A stretch of 64,000 nt of DNA from Planctomycetota bacterium (GTDB lineage Bacteria; Planctomycetota; Phycisphaerae; Phycisphaerales; Zrk34): NCBI GenBank assembly GCA_016125255.1, contig WGMD01000002.1:124001-188000 (forward strand), given 5' to 3'. Position 1 is the stretch's first letter, and the number at the start of each line of letters is the position of its first letter. The notes under the pieces are model-generated. The model saw nothing but the letters and a program-made list of their open reading frames with translations, ran no database searches and was not told where the DNA came from. Both the position numbers and the translations under genes were made by a program. Positions 54,949 to 64,000 of the stretch are shown here, piece after piece.

Positions 54949-55683
54949 TCATGCGCGCCGCCCATCGAGAACCGCCCGCAGCCAGTCCAATTCCGTCTCG
55001 ACGTCCGCTCCGGGGGCGAATTCCGCGATGGTCTGGCGCAGATGACGGTCGAACGTGCGCTTGGCTGTCGCAAGGGCGTTGAACGCCTGGGTCGGGGAGG
55101 CGAAAGCGAATTTTCGGATTAGGTCGGCGTACGAAGCGGGCTCGGCCCCGTGGAGCATCGGACCGACCACCCGGGCGTCGAAGACGCCCCAGATATGGCT
55201 GCGGCCGGAGGCATGACAGTCCTGCTCCATGCGGGCGAGCGTCGTGTCCAGCACTTGCCGCACCCACGTCAGATCGAACTCATCGATCCTTTCGTCCTGA
55301 GCAGCCGGCTCGACCGCTTCCCATTCGCACTGCTTCAGATGCCCGCCCCGTTTGAGCCGCCCCGCTGCCCGAAATACGTTCGCCGCGTAGTTGTCGAACG
55401 CATGAAGCAGAAAAGTTCGGAATCGCCCTCGACTTGCGTTATACCGAGCCAGCAGGTCGCCCTTGAGCATTTTGTCCAGCACAAAGCCATGCACCATATC
55501 CTCCGCCTGCTCGCGCGAGATCCTCTTCACCGAACAGACATAGGCCAGCAGCGCCGGCCGATATCGCTTGAGCAACTGGTCAAGCCCTGCTCGCCGCGCT
55601 TCGGGCTCGGCGTCACGAGCGTGGGATATCTCCGACGCGTGCGTCGACGGAAGCATCGGATCAATCGGACCTTGTGGCGACAT
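54949..55683 (-). CDS. ECF-like sigma factor of the planctomycete kinase-linked type
   Basis: 244 residues. The region-2-like helix EQAEDMVHGFVLDKMLKGDL and the following FRTFLLHAFDNYAANV resemble ECF sigma region 2. The C-terminal helical part (YADLIRKFAFASPTQAFNALATAKRTFDRHL) is at the place of region 4. The linked kinase and small protein support the assignment, since sigma-kinase pairs are known in planctomycetes. ATG 55683 has GGAG eight bases upstream; an ATG at 55698 is less likely. Conservation to classical sigma factors is weak. Confidence 0.75.
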   Translation of the reverse strand: MSPQGPIDPMLPSTHASEISHARDAEPEARRAGLDQLLKRYRPALLAYVCSVKRISREQAEDMVHGFVLDKMLKGDLLARYNASRGRFRTFLLHAFDNYAANVFRAAGRLKRGGHLKQCEWEAVEPAAQDERIDEFDLTWVRQVLDTTLARMEQDCHASGRSHIWGVFDARVVGPMLHGAEPASYADLIRKFAFASPTQAFNALATAKRTFDRHLRQTIAEFAPGADVETELDWLRAVLDGRRA

Positions 55684-55906
55684 TGAACGGACTCCCATCC
55701 CATGGCCAGCTTACCCGACCACAAATTTTCAAACAATGGCGCAAGGTCGCTTTGCGAACGGGTATGAAAGGTGCCAGCGTTCCGGGGGCCGCCCTGGCTC
55801 CACGACCGCGCCACGGCGGCTATCGCTGGCCTGATGAGCTTGACGGCAAGACGACTTGCACACGATGACATGCTGATTTGACGGCTATTTCGCCTGCTCG
55901 CCTACA

Positions 55907-57700
55907 TCAGACTTGCGTCGGCGGATCGGCGTCACCCACCAGACTTTTCACTGCGGTGACCCAGCGCGTCAGATCGATGGGGCTCGGGAGCAATCGCACA
56001 TTACGCCCGGCGATCGCCTTGTCCGGGAGCGACAAATTGGCGTTCGCCGACAGGATGACCATCGGCAGATGATGGACGCCATGCTGGCTTTCCGCTGCCT
56101 GAAGTTTGTCGGCGACGACGTCGCGCTCGGCTGAGCTTGTCAAATGAGCGACGACAAGATTGGGTTTCTGATCGTCGGTGATCGGATCGCCGATCCGGTC
56201 GCAAACGATGCGATACGCGTCCGTGTCCGGCTCGGCGGAAACACAGATGGGCCGGATCGGAACGCCAATGCGATCCCTGATCTTCTGACTCAGATCGACC
56301 CATCCCCCGCCGCCGGCGCCGCTCTGACTGAGCATGGCGAACTTCACGTCGGCGGTCTGATCGGGAATCGTGCGACAAATCTCATCGAGTACATCGTGCT
56401 TGAGTTTGAGCGCACGCACGAACGGGTCGATTGGATACAGCGCCTGATTCCCGCTTGAGCCGAGCAGCATCGCGTGACTGAGCCGGTTGGCCAGGGCGAG
56501 TGTGGCGACTTCCGTGACCATGCGCGGGGCGAGCGAACGGATATTACCGATGCCCAGATGATGCAGCGCGATCGGGTCGATGAGCGGCTTGGGGAAACGC
56601 CATTGCCGAAGCGTCTTGTCCATCAGGTCCGCATGATTCACCAGCAGCATGCGGCTCTCGACCTGCTCCAGCGGCAACTCAAGCTCCTCGCATGCATCGA
56701 GCACCTGCGTGTATAGATCGGGCATGCGCTCGATGAGGATCATGCGGCCGACGTCGTGCAGTAGTCCCATCGTGAACGCTGCGTCGATCTCGTTTTCGCC
56801 TTCGCCGCGCTGACGGGTGAGGGCGGCGGCGATAAGACCGGTCGAAATCGAGTGCTCCCAGAACTGTTCGGTGCTCAGGCGCGGATGGCTCGTGATGGCG
56901 AATCGCTCGATGACGGCGATATTCATGACAAGCTGACGGATCTGCGTGAGCCCGATGCGCATGACCGCCTTTTGCACGCTCTCCACCGGCTCGCCATGCG
57001 TATAGACCACGGAGTTGGCCATCTTGAGCACTTGCAGCGCGATCGCCTGATCCTGCTTGATCATGTTGGAGATGCGTTCGATCGACACGCCCGCCGACTG
57101 CGTCGCCTTCAGGAGCTGCGCGACGGTCGGCGACATCGCCTTCAGCTCACCGCACGATTCAAGATGCTCGTTGATCGCCGTGCGCGTGATGATCGGCTTG
57201 ATCGATTTGAGCGCCTCGAGTGCATTGGTGTTGTCGATCGTGGCGACTTCGCCGATGGGTAATCCCTGTTCTTGAACTGAGCCGGTCGACGTGGCCGGCG
57301 TTGCGGGCGTCGAAGTCGGTTGCTGTCCCGACTCGGATTCGATAGCGCGACGGATGCGATCGGTCAGGTCCGCGAGCGAGAAGCTGCTTTTGAGCATGTA
57401 ACCGGAGATGCCCATCACGGCGGCCTGGCGGATCAGATCGCGCTCGGCCACAGAGCTGAGAATGATCACCGGCAACTTGGCAGATACTTCATGGCGTCGC
57501 AACTCCGAAAGCACGCCCAGCCCGTCCAGACCGGGCATATGAAGATCCAACAGGATCAGGTCCGGATCGAACGACTTGACCTGACGCAGCGCCGCTTCGC
57601 CATCCGGCGCCATCTCGACGTCAAAGCCAGCCGATCGCAACGCCTCAGCGATCGGCTCTCGATAGACGGCCATGTCGTCGGCAATCAGTACGCGGCTCAT
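55907..57700 (-). CDS. Response regulator with HDOD output domain
   Basis: 597 residues. The receiver (about 1-120) has the phospho-acceptor Asp in LILLDLHMPGLDG and Lys in YMLKSSF. After a linker comes an HDOD domain (about 165-400; SPTVAQLLKATQSAGVSIERI, MGLLHDVGRM). The C-terminal ~130 residues look like a second, degenerate receiver (VVAHLTSSAERDVV). HDOD proteins act in signalling and cell-cycle control. ATG 57700 overlaps the stop of the upstream gene; a longer frame into that gene is a shadow. It is last in the phosphorelay operon. Confidence 0.9.
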   Translation of the reverse strand: MSRVLIADDMAVYREPIAEALRSAGFDVEMAPDGEAALRQVKSFDPDLILLDLHMPGLDGLGVLSELRRHEVSAKLPVIILSSVAERDLIRQAAVMGISGYMLKSSFSLADLTDRIRRAIESESGQQPTSTPATPATSTGSVQEQGLPIGEVATIDNTNALEALKSIKPIITRTAINEHLESCGELKAMSPTVAQLLKATQSAGVSIERISNMIKQDQAIALQVLKMANSVVYTHGEPVESVQKAVMRIGLTQIRQLVMNIAVIERFAITSHPRLSTEQFWEHSISTGLIAAALTRQRGEGENEIDAAFTMGLLHDVGRMILIERMPDLYTQVLDACEELELPLEQVESRMLLVNHADLMDKTLRQWRFPKPLIDPIALHHLGIGNIRSLAPRMVTEVATLALANRLSHAMLLGSSGNQALYPIDPFVRALKLKHDVLDEICRTIPDQTADVKFAMLSQSGAGGGGWVDLSQKIRDRIGVPIRPICVSAEPDTDAYRIVCDRIGDPITDDQKPNLVVAHLTSSAERDVVADKLQAAESQHGVHHLPMVILSANANLSLPDKAIAGRNVRLLPSPIDLTRWVTAVKSLVGDADPPTQV

Positions 57701-58737
57701 GTCGACCTCAATGCCCTGATGACACGGCTTTGACCCGCACCCCGTGCCTCCTCCAGCGCGCCACCGGCACGCCGGACAATCTGCTCCTCCGTCTCCGGCG
57801 CCGCCGGATCGTACATCGCGACGCCCATGCTGATCGTGACGAGGCCGTGCTCGAAGTGATGCTTCTGCTCGATTTCGAGCTTGCTGATGTGCTTGCAAAG
57901 CCGGGTCGCGACAGGCGTGTGATCGACTTGGCGATTGTGCTCGCAAAGCACTGCAAGCTCCCGTTCCCCATATCGCCCGATCACATCGTGCTCGCGAAGA
58001 TCACTTCTGATCGCTCTGGCGACTTTCTCAATGACTTCGTCGCCGGCAACGCCGCAGGATTGATCGCAGTCCTGTGCGATCTGGTCGACATCCGCGAGCA
58101 TCAGTGCGTAGACAACGTGCTCCCGCAGTGCGCGATGGTGCAACCGGGCGTGATGCTCCTTGAAGGCCGTGCGATCCAGGATTCCCGACGCAGCAAGCGT
58201 TTCATCGCCATGAACCATGCCGGCGGCGCGCCGGTGATATCGCGCCAGAGCGGCAAAGAGTCGGCGGCGAAGCGACCCGTCGGCGAAGGCGGAGTGCTTT
58301 TGTATGAATTCGATACCCTCGGCACGCACATCACCCCGCGTCACGGCTTGCCGACCGCTAGTCGACAACCCGACCACCGGCGTAGCGAGAAGATGCTCCT
58401 TCGCACGATCAAGGATGTCCAGCCCGCACCCATCAGGCAGGTTCTGATCGATGATCACGCAATCGAAGCGATCGACCGCAAGTCGCGCACACGCGTCAGC
58501 CACGCTGCACGCGAAGGACAAGTCGATGCTCTCTCGCCCCGGCGCGTTCAATCCGCTCAGAATCAATTCGCGATGGTCTTCATCATCCTCGACCGCCAGC
58601 AAGCGCATCCCGCGGCTCGAAAGCATCGCTGGTCCCCGCGCATCGGCGCCGAACGGATCGCCACCCGTCACTTGCGTCGTCGGGTTGCCTGCGAACTTCG
58701 CATCGGCATCATTGGTTTTCCCCTGCTGTTCGTTCAC
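57697..58737 (-). CDS. Response regulator with degenerate GGDEF domain
   Basis: 346 residues. The receiver (about 44-165) carries the Asp in CVIIDQNLPDGCG. The C-terminal domain (about 185-340) has the diguanylate-cyclase fold pattern (ILDRTAFKEHH, LMLADVDQIAQDCDQ, ITISMGVAMYDP-like), but the signature reads GEREL where active enzymes have GG[D/E]EF (RYGERELAVL). It is therefore probably not a cyclase, and may bind GTP or a partner. Both ends overlap neighbours by four bases. Confidence 0.87.
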   Translation of the reverse strand: MNEQQGKTNDADAKFAGNPTTQVTGGDPFGADARGPAMLSSRGMRLLAVEDDEDHRELILSGLNAPGRESIDLSFACSVADACARLAVDRFDCVIIDQNLPDGCGLDILDRAKEHLLATPVVGLSTSGRQAVTRGDVRAEGIEFIQKHSAFADGSLRRRLFAALARYHRRAAGMVHGDETLAASGILDRTAFKEHHARLHHRALREHVVYALMLADVDQIAQDCDQSCGVAGDEVIEKVARAIRSDLREHDVIGRYGERELAVLCEHNRQVDHTPVATRLCKHISKLEIEQKHHFEHGLVTISMGVAMYDPAAPETEEQIVRRAGGALEEARGAGQSRVIRALRST

Positions 58738-59834
58738 GCGGCATGCCCTTTTCTCCGGCGCGCGCTGTCGACCGCCGCCAGTTTCAATTCGACGTAAGCC
58801 GTGACGCCGGACTCGCCGTCCGATTCAAGCCAGACGCGTCCGTTGAACCCTTCGATAAACCGCTTGACGATCGCCAGGCCCAGTCCCGTGCCCGGCGTCT
58901 TCGCGCTGCCGCGGCGAAACGGCAGGAACACCCGGTTGATCTGCGAAGGCGGGATGCCCGAGCCGTTGTCTCGGATCGTGCATCGCGCCAAACCGTTGGC
59001 CGATTCAATACGGATGTTCACCCACGGCGACGGACGATCGGCTGAGTACTTGACCGCGTTGCCAACTAGATTCGCCATCACGCGCACAAGCGCTTTGGCA
59101 TTCGCGCGCACCCATACCGACTCCTGATCGATATCGAGAGACACGGATGAGCCTCCTCGATCGCCCTGCACAAGATCCATCGCCTGACGCACCGCAAGAA
59201 CAAGGTCCACTTTGTCAAGCTCGATTTGCTCGCGCCCCGCCTTCGCGTAGGTCATCAGGTCTTCGAGCATGTCGACCATGCGCCCGGCGTTGTTCTGAAT
59301 CCGCTCAATCCACTTTTGAACCTTCGGGTCCGTGTCGGCGGCAAGATGGCTGGTGAGCATCTGTGCGGCGCCGGACACGCTGGCCAACGGCGTCTGAAGG
59401 TCATGCGTCATGGCGTACGCCAGATAGAGAATCTCCTGATTGCGATGCTCAAGCTGATCGATCGCCGACTTCGTGCGCAGCGCCGCACGGACGCGCGCCC
59501 GGACGACCGGAAACGAGAACGGCTTGGAAATGAAGTCCGTCGCGCCCACATCGAGCCCGCGAACGATCTGCGCATCGTCCGTCAGCGCCGTGATCATGAT
59601 GATCGGGATGCACGCCGTGGCGCCATCGGCCTTCAACCGGCGACAGCACTCGAACCCATCGAGGTTCGGCATCATCACATCCAGAAGAATCACATCCGGC
59701 GGCTCGGCCAGGACGCGCCCGATCGCTTCATCCCCGTCGCTGGCTTCATCGAGGTGGTGCCCTTCGTCGGCCAACGCATCCGTCAGCACCTCGCGGTTCG
59801 ACGCCGTGTCGTCTACAATCAGTACGCGCGACAT
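58734..59834 (-). CDS. Receiver fused to histidine kinase
   Basis: 366 residues. An N-terminal receiver (Asp in VILLDVMMPNLDG, Lys in FISKPF) precedes a HisKA-type dimerisation domain with H-box YAMTHDLQTPL (about residue 145) and a HATPase domain (N-box NLVGNAVKYS, G-box DNGSGI, GTGLGLAIVKR). No sensor or membrane segment, so it is a cytoplasmic relay kinase. Its start shares one base with the stop of the stand-alone receiver gene and its end overlaps the next gene. Confidence 0.93.
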   Translation of the reverse strand: MSRVLIVDDTASNREVLTDALADEGHHLDEASDGDEAIGRVLAEPPDVILLDVMMPNLDGFECCRRLKADGATACIPIIMITALTDDAQIVRGLDVGATDFISKPFSFPVVRARVRAALRTKSAIDQLEHRNQEILYLAYAMTHDLQTPLASVSGAAQMLTSHLAADTDPKVQKWIERIQNNAGRMVDMLEDLMTYAKAGREQIELDKVDLVLAVRQAMDLVQGDRGGSSVSLDIDQESVWVRANAKALVRVMANLVGNAVKYSADRPSPWVNIRIESANGLARCTIRDNGSGIPPSQINRVFLPFRRGSAKTPGTGLGLAIVKRFIEGFNGRVWLESDGESGVTAYVELKLAAVDSARRRKGHAA

Positions 59835-60223
59835 CAGGCGGCCTCCTTCCGTGTCTCAACAAGCGCGCGAAGTCGGCAGGCGAATGCGCGGGTATCAATC
59901 GGCTTTGTGAAATAGGCATCACAACCGACCCGCATCGCCAACTCGCGATCGTCAGGCATCGCATGCGCCGACACCACCCAGATTGGAATCGACCGCGTCT
60001 GAGGATTGCTCTTGAGCACACGCGCCGCTTCGATCCCGTTCATGCCGGGAAGCGCGATATCCATCATCACGAGAATTGGCTGAATATCCGCAATCCGCGC
60101 CAGCGCCTGTTCGGCCGTGCCGAACTGCTCCAGTTCCACATCCACGCGGTCAAAGTCGATAATGTCGCAAATGACGAGCCGATTCTCCGGATTGTCTTCG
60201 ATCAGCATCATCTTTCGGCTCAT
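59834..60223 (-). CDS. Stand-alone response regulator receiver
   Basis: 129 residues. A complete CheY-like receiver: acidic pair in LIEDNPENR, phospho-acceptor Asp in ILVMMDIALPGMNG, Thr/Ser region (WVVSAHAM) and Lys in YFTKPID. No output domain, so it probably shuttles phosphate between the kinases. ATG 60223 overlaps the upstream stop (ATGA); the ATG nine bases earlier is less likely. Confidence 0.93.
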   Translation of the reverse strand: MSRKMMLIEDNPENRLVICDIIDFDRVDVELEQFGTAEQALARIADIQPILVMMDIALPGMNGIEAARVLKSNPQTRSIPIWVVSAHAMPDDRELAMRVGCDAYFTKPIDTRAFACRLRALVETRKEAA

Positions 60224-61887
60224 GCGGCACACTCCTTCCGTTCAACAAGCTGTCGCAGCTTCGCAAGCAGTGGTTCCTTCCTGATCGGCTTAGCAAGACA
60301 TTCCGCGGCACCCCGGCTCAACATCGGATCCGTGCTCTCCAGAGATGTGATCAACAGAACCGGGATATTCCGCGTGACGGGATCCTGCTTCAGTTCACGC
60401 AGGACTTTCCATCCGTCCACGTCCGGCATCATGACATCAAGCGTGACCACCGTCGGCGCCATCGTTCGCGCCAGCCGCAAGCCGTCCTCTCCACAGAACG
60501 CCGGCAGGAATCCGTACCCGCCGTCGACCAGAAAATGTCGCATCATCCGCTGACTGACAGGGCTGTCGTCGATGCAGAGCACAGTCGGCAACTCGATCGT
60601 ATCGGGGCCGGTGCATGGCATCGCTGCATTCGGCGTTGTCGCTACGGGAACGTCCACATCGGTGGGCGGCGTCAAGGGAATCGTGAGCTTGAAGCATGAT
60701 CCTTTCTCCACTTCGCTGCGTACCGACAGTTGTCCGTGCAGCAGTTCGGCGAAGCTGTGGCAGATCGCAAGGCCCAGCCCCGTACCGCCCTTCTCGCGCG
60801 TCGTCGAAGCATCCAGTTGGCTGAACTTATCGAAGATCGTGTGCAGCCGGCCGCTGGCGATCCCGACACCGGTGTCTTGGACGGTGAAACATACGGCCTC
60901 CCCGTCCGTCAGAACACGAAGCGTAATCGTGCCTTTGGCAGTGAATTTGAAGGCATTGCCGATCAGATTGATCAATATCTGCTTGAGCATTCTCCGATCG
61001 CTGGTCAGCTCGATCGCCTGCGGAGGGACCGCACGCACGAATTTGACGTGCTGATTGTCTTTGCCGAGGGCTTCGACCATGTCGGACACTTCGCCAATCA
61101 GTGAGGCAATCGTGAACCTGGAAATCACTGTCTTCATTTCCCCCGCTTCGATCTTGGCGATATCAAGGATGTCGTTGATAAGCGTCAGCAGGTGATGCCC
61201 CGAAGCGAGAATCTTTTTGATCCGGTCAATCTGATGTTCTGTCAGCGGATGCGTATCAATGCGGCCCAGAAGCCCGTCGGAGAAGCCAATGATCGCATTG
61301 AGCGGCGTGCGGAGTTCGTGGCTCATGCACGCCAGGAACTCCGTCTTGGCATGATTCGCCGCCTCGGCTTCGATGCGGGCCGCCTCCATCCCTTGTTCGA
61401 TGCGACGGCGTTCGCTGATCTCGGTCTGCAGTTGCTGATTGAAATGCTCCAGTTCGGCCGCACGCCGCTCAAGCAACTCATCCGCCCTGCGAATCGTGTC
61501 CGCGGAATGCTGGCGTTCAATGGCGTGCCGAACGCAACGCGCGATCGTCTCCGATTGCACATGTTCTCTGGCGAGAATGTCATGGCCACCCGCCTCAATG
61601 ACCTGGCTGACGGACAAGTCGTTGTGGTCGGTGATGACGACCACGGGGATGTCGCCGGCGATGTGTTGAAAGCGGCGAAGCGTATCGAGTCCACTCGATT
61701 CTGCGAGTCCCAGGTCAAGAAGCACGGCATCAATACGGGCGCTGCGGAGATGCGCCGCGGCATTCGACAATGAGACCGCATGGGTCAGGTCATAGTGGTC
61801 CGAAGCCGCATCGAGTGCATCGCGTATGAGGTCGGCGTCACACTCGCAGTCGTCCACCAGGAGCAGATGAATCGCCTTCGACAACAT
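60220..61887 (-). CDS. Hybrid receiver-kinase-receiver protein
   Basis: 555 residues. The first receiver (about 5-125) has the Asp in DAVLLDLGLAES, but the usual KP/KG Lys is replaced (HDILAREHV). A coiled-coil linker leads to HisKA (FLACMSHELRTPLNAIIGFS), HATPase (GTGLGLAICHS) and a C-terminal receiver with Asp in VVTLDVMMPDVDG and Lys in CLAKPIR. It is cytoplasmic. ATG 61887 gives MLSKAIHLLLVDD; an in-frame ATG at 61905 adds six residues. Confidence 0.9.
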   Translation of the reverse strand: MLSKAIHLLLVDDCECDADLIRDALDAASDHYDLTHAVSLSNAAAHLRSARIDAVLLDLGLAESSGLDTLRRFQHIAGDIPVVVITDHNDLSVSQVIEAGGHDILAREHVQSETIARCVRHAIERQHSADTIRRADELLERRAAELEHFNQQLQTEISERRRIEQGMEAARIEAEAANHAKTEFLACMSHELRTPLNAIIGFSDGLLGRIDTHPLTEHQIDRIKKILASGHHLLTLINDILDIAKIEAGEMKTVISRFTIASLIGEVSDMVEALGKDNQHVKFVRAVPPQAIELTSDRRMLKQILINLIGNAFKFTAKGTITLRVLTDGEAVCFTVQDTGVGIASGRLHTIFDKFSQLDASTTREKGGTGLGLAICHSFAELLHGQLSVRSEVEKGSCFKLTIPLTPPTDVDVPVATTPNAAMPCTGPDTIELPTVLCIDDSPVSQRMMRHFLVDGGYGFLPAFCGEDGLRLARTMAPTVVTLDVMMPDVDGWKVLRELKQDPVTRNIPVLLITSLESTDPMLSRGAAECLAKPIRKEPLLAKLRQLVERKECAA

Positions 61888-61974
61888 GTCCCTTCCCGCT
61901 TCCATTTCCGGCAGGCGTGCGTAGCTTCGTCATTGACTACATTCGACGCCCCGGACCGCGGCATCCATACGGGC

Positions 61975-64000
<2,026 letters not shown>

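Overview
The window reads as a stretch of a GC-rich planctomycete chromosome, most likely class Phycisphaerae. Supporting signs are secreted proteins with PEP-CTERM type C-termini and a dockerin protein, a prepilin-like protein with the C-terminal DG motif, a very large Ser/Thr kinase with a WD40-type tail beside an ECF-like sigma factor, a XylR/AraC-type regulator, many multi-domain two-component proteins, and abundant GC-rich palindromic intergenic repeats. Assignment to class is inference; no rRNA or tRNA gene was recognised. Both window edges cut a gene.

Layout. 1-3.2 kb: the end of a lipase-like hydrolase, then an NfeD/YqiJ-like membrane protein and a flotillin. 3.2-6.9 kb (minus strand): a four-gene overlapping operon of an unknown protein, a Ca2+/H+ antiporter, PqiA and a PqiB-like MCE protein. 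6.9-17.7 kb (minus): an ECF sigma factor, an anti-sigma-like zinc finger fused to a YfbK-type VWA protein, and a 2154-residue envelope protein made of two copies of the same ~1000-residue architecture. 18.0-22.7 kb (plus): a 1589-residue coiled-coil protein with an exact 40-residue repeat. 23-26.3 kb: a LacI regulator divergent from a minimal NagA, then a XylR-like regulator. 26.5-31.6 kb: a VapBC module, a secreted DUF1080-like protein, TonB and ExbD homologues, and an IscA-type protein.

31.8-42.7 kb holds mostly housekeeping functions: a nucleotide-sugar epimerase with a WecA/MraY-family transferase, a pirin, RNase R with a Nudix hydrolase, an HlyD plus ABC ATPase-permease fusion, and glycyl-tRNA synthetase. 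42.8-51.4 kb: secreted proteins (two PEP-CTERM, one dockerin, a hyaluronidase-like barrel, a gluzincin peptidase), an aldehyde dehydrogenase and a beta-CASP RNA nuclease. 50.7-55.7 kb (minus): sigma factor, small protein, Ser/Thr kinase and prepilin-like protein in one run. 55.9-64 kb (minus): a six-gene phosphorelay operon with hybrid kinases, a stand-alone receiver, a receiver-kinase, a receiver with degenerate GGDEF and a receiver-HDOD protein, nearly all coupled by 1-4 base overlaps.

The most unusual items are the sigma / anti-sigma-VWA / duplicated giant-protein locus, the 40-residue-repeat protein transcribed divergently from it, and several cases where palindromic repeat DNA has become part of coding sequence (the ABC fusion linker and the TonB linker).
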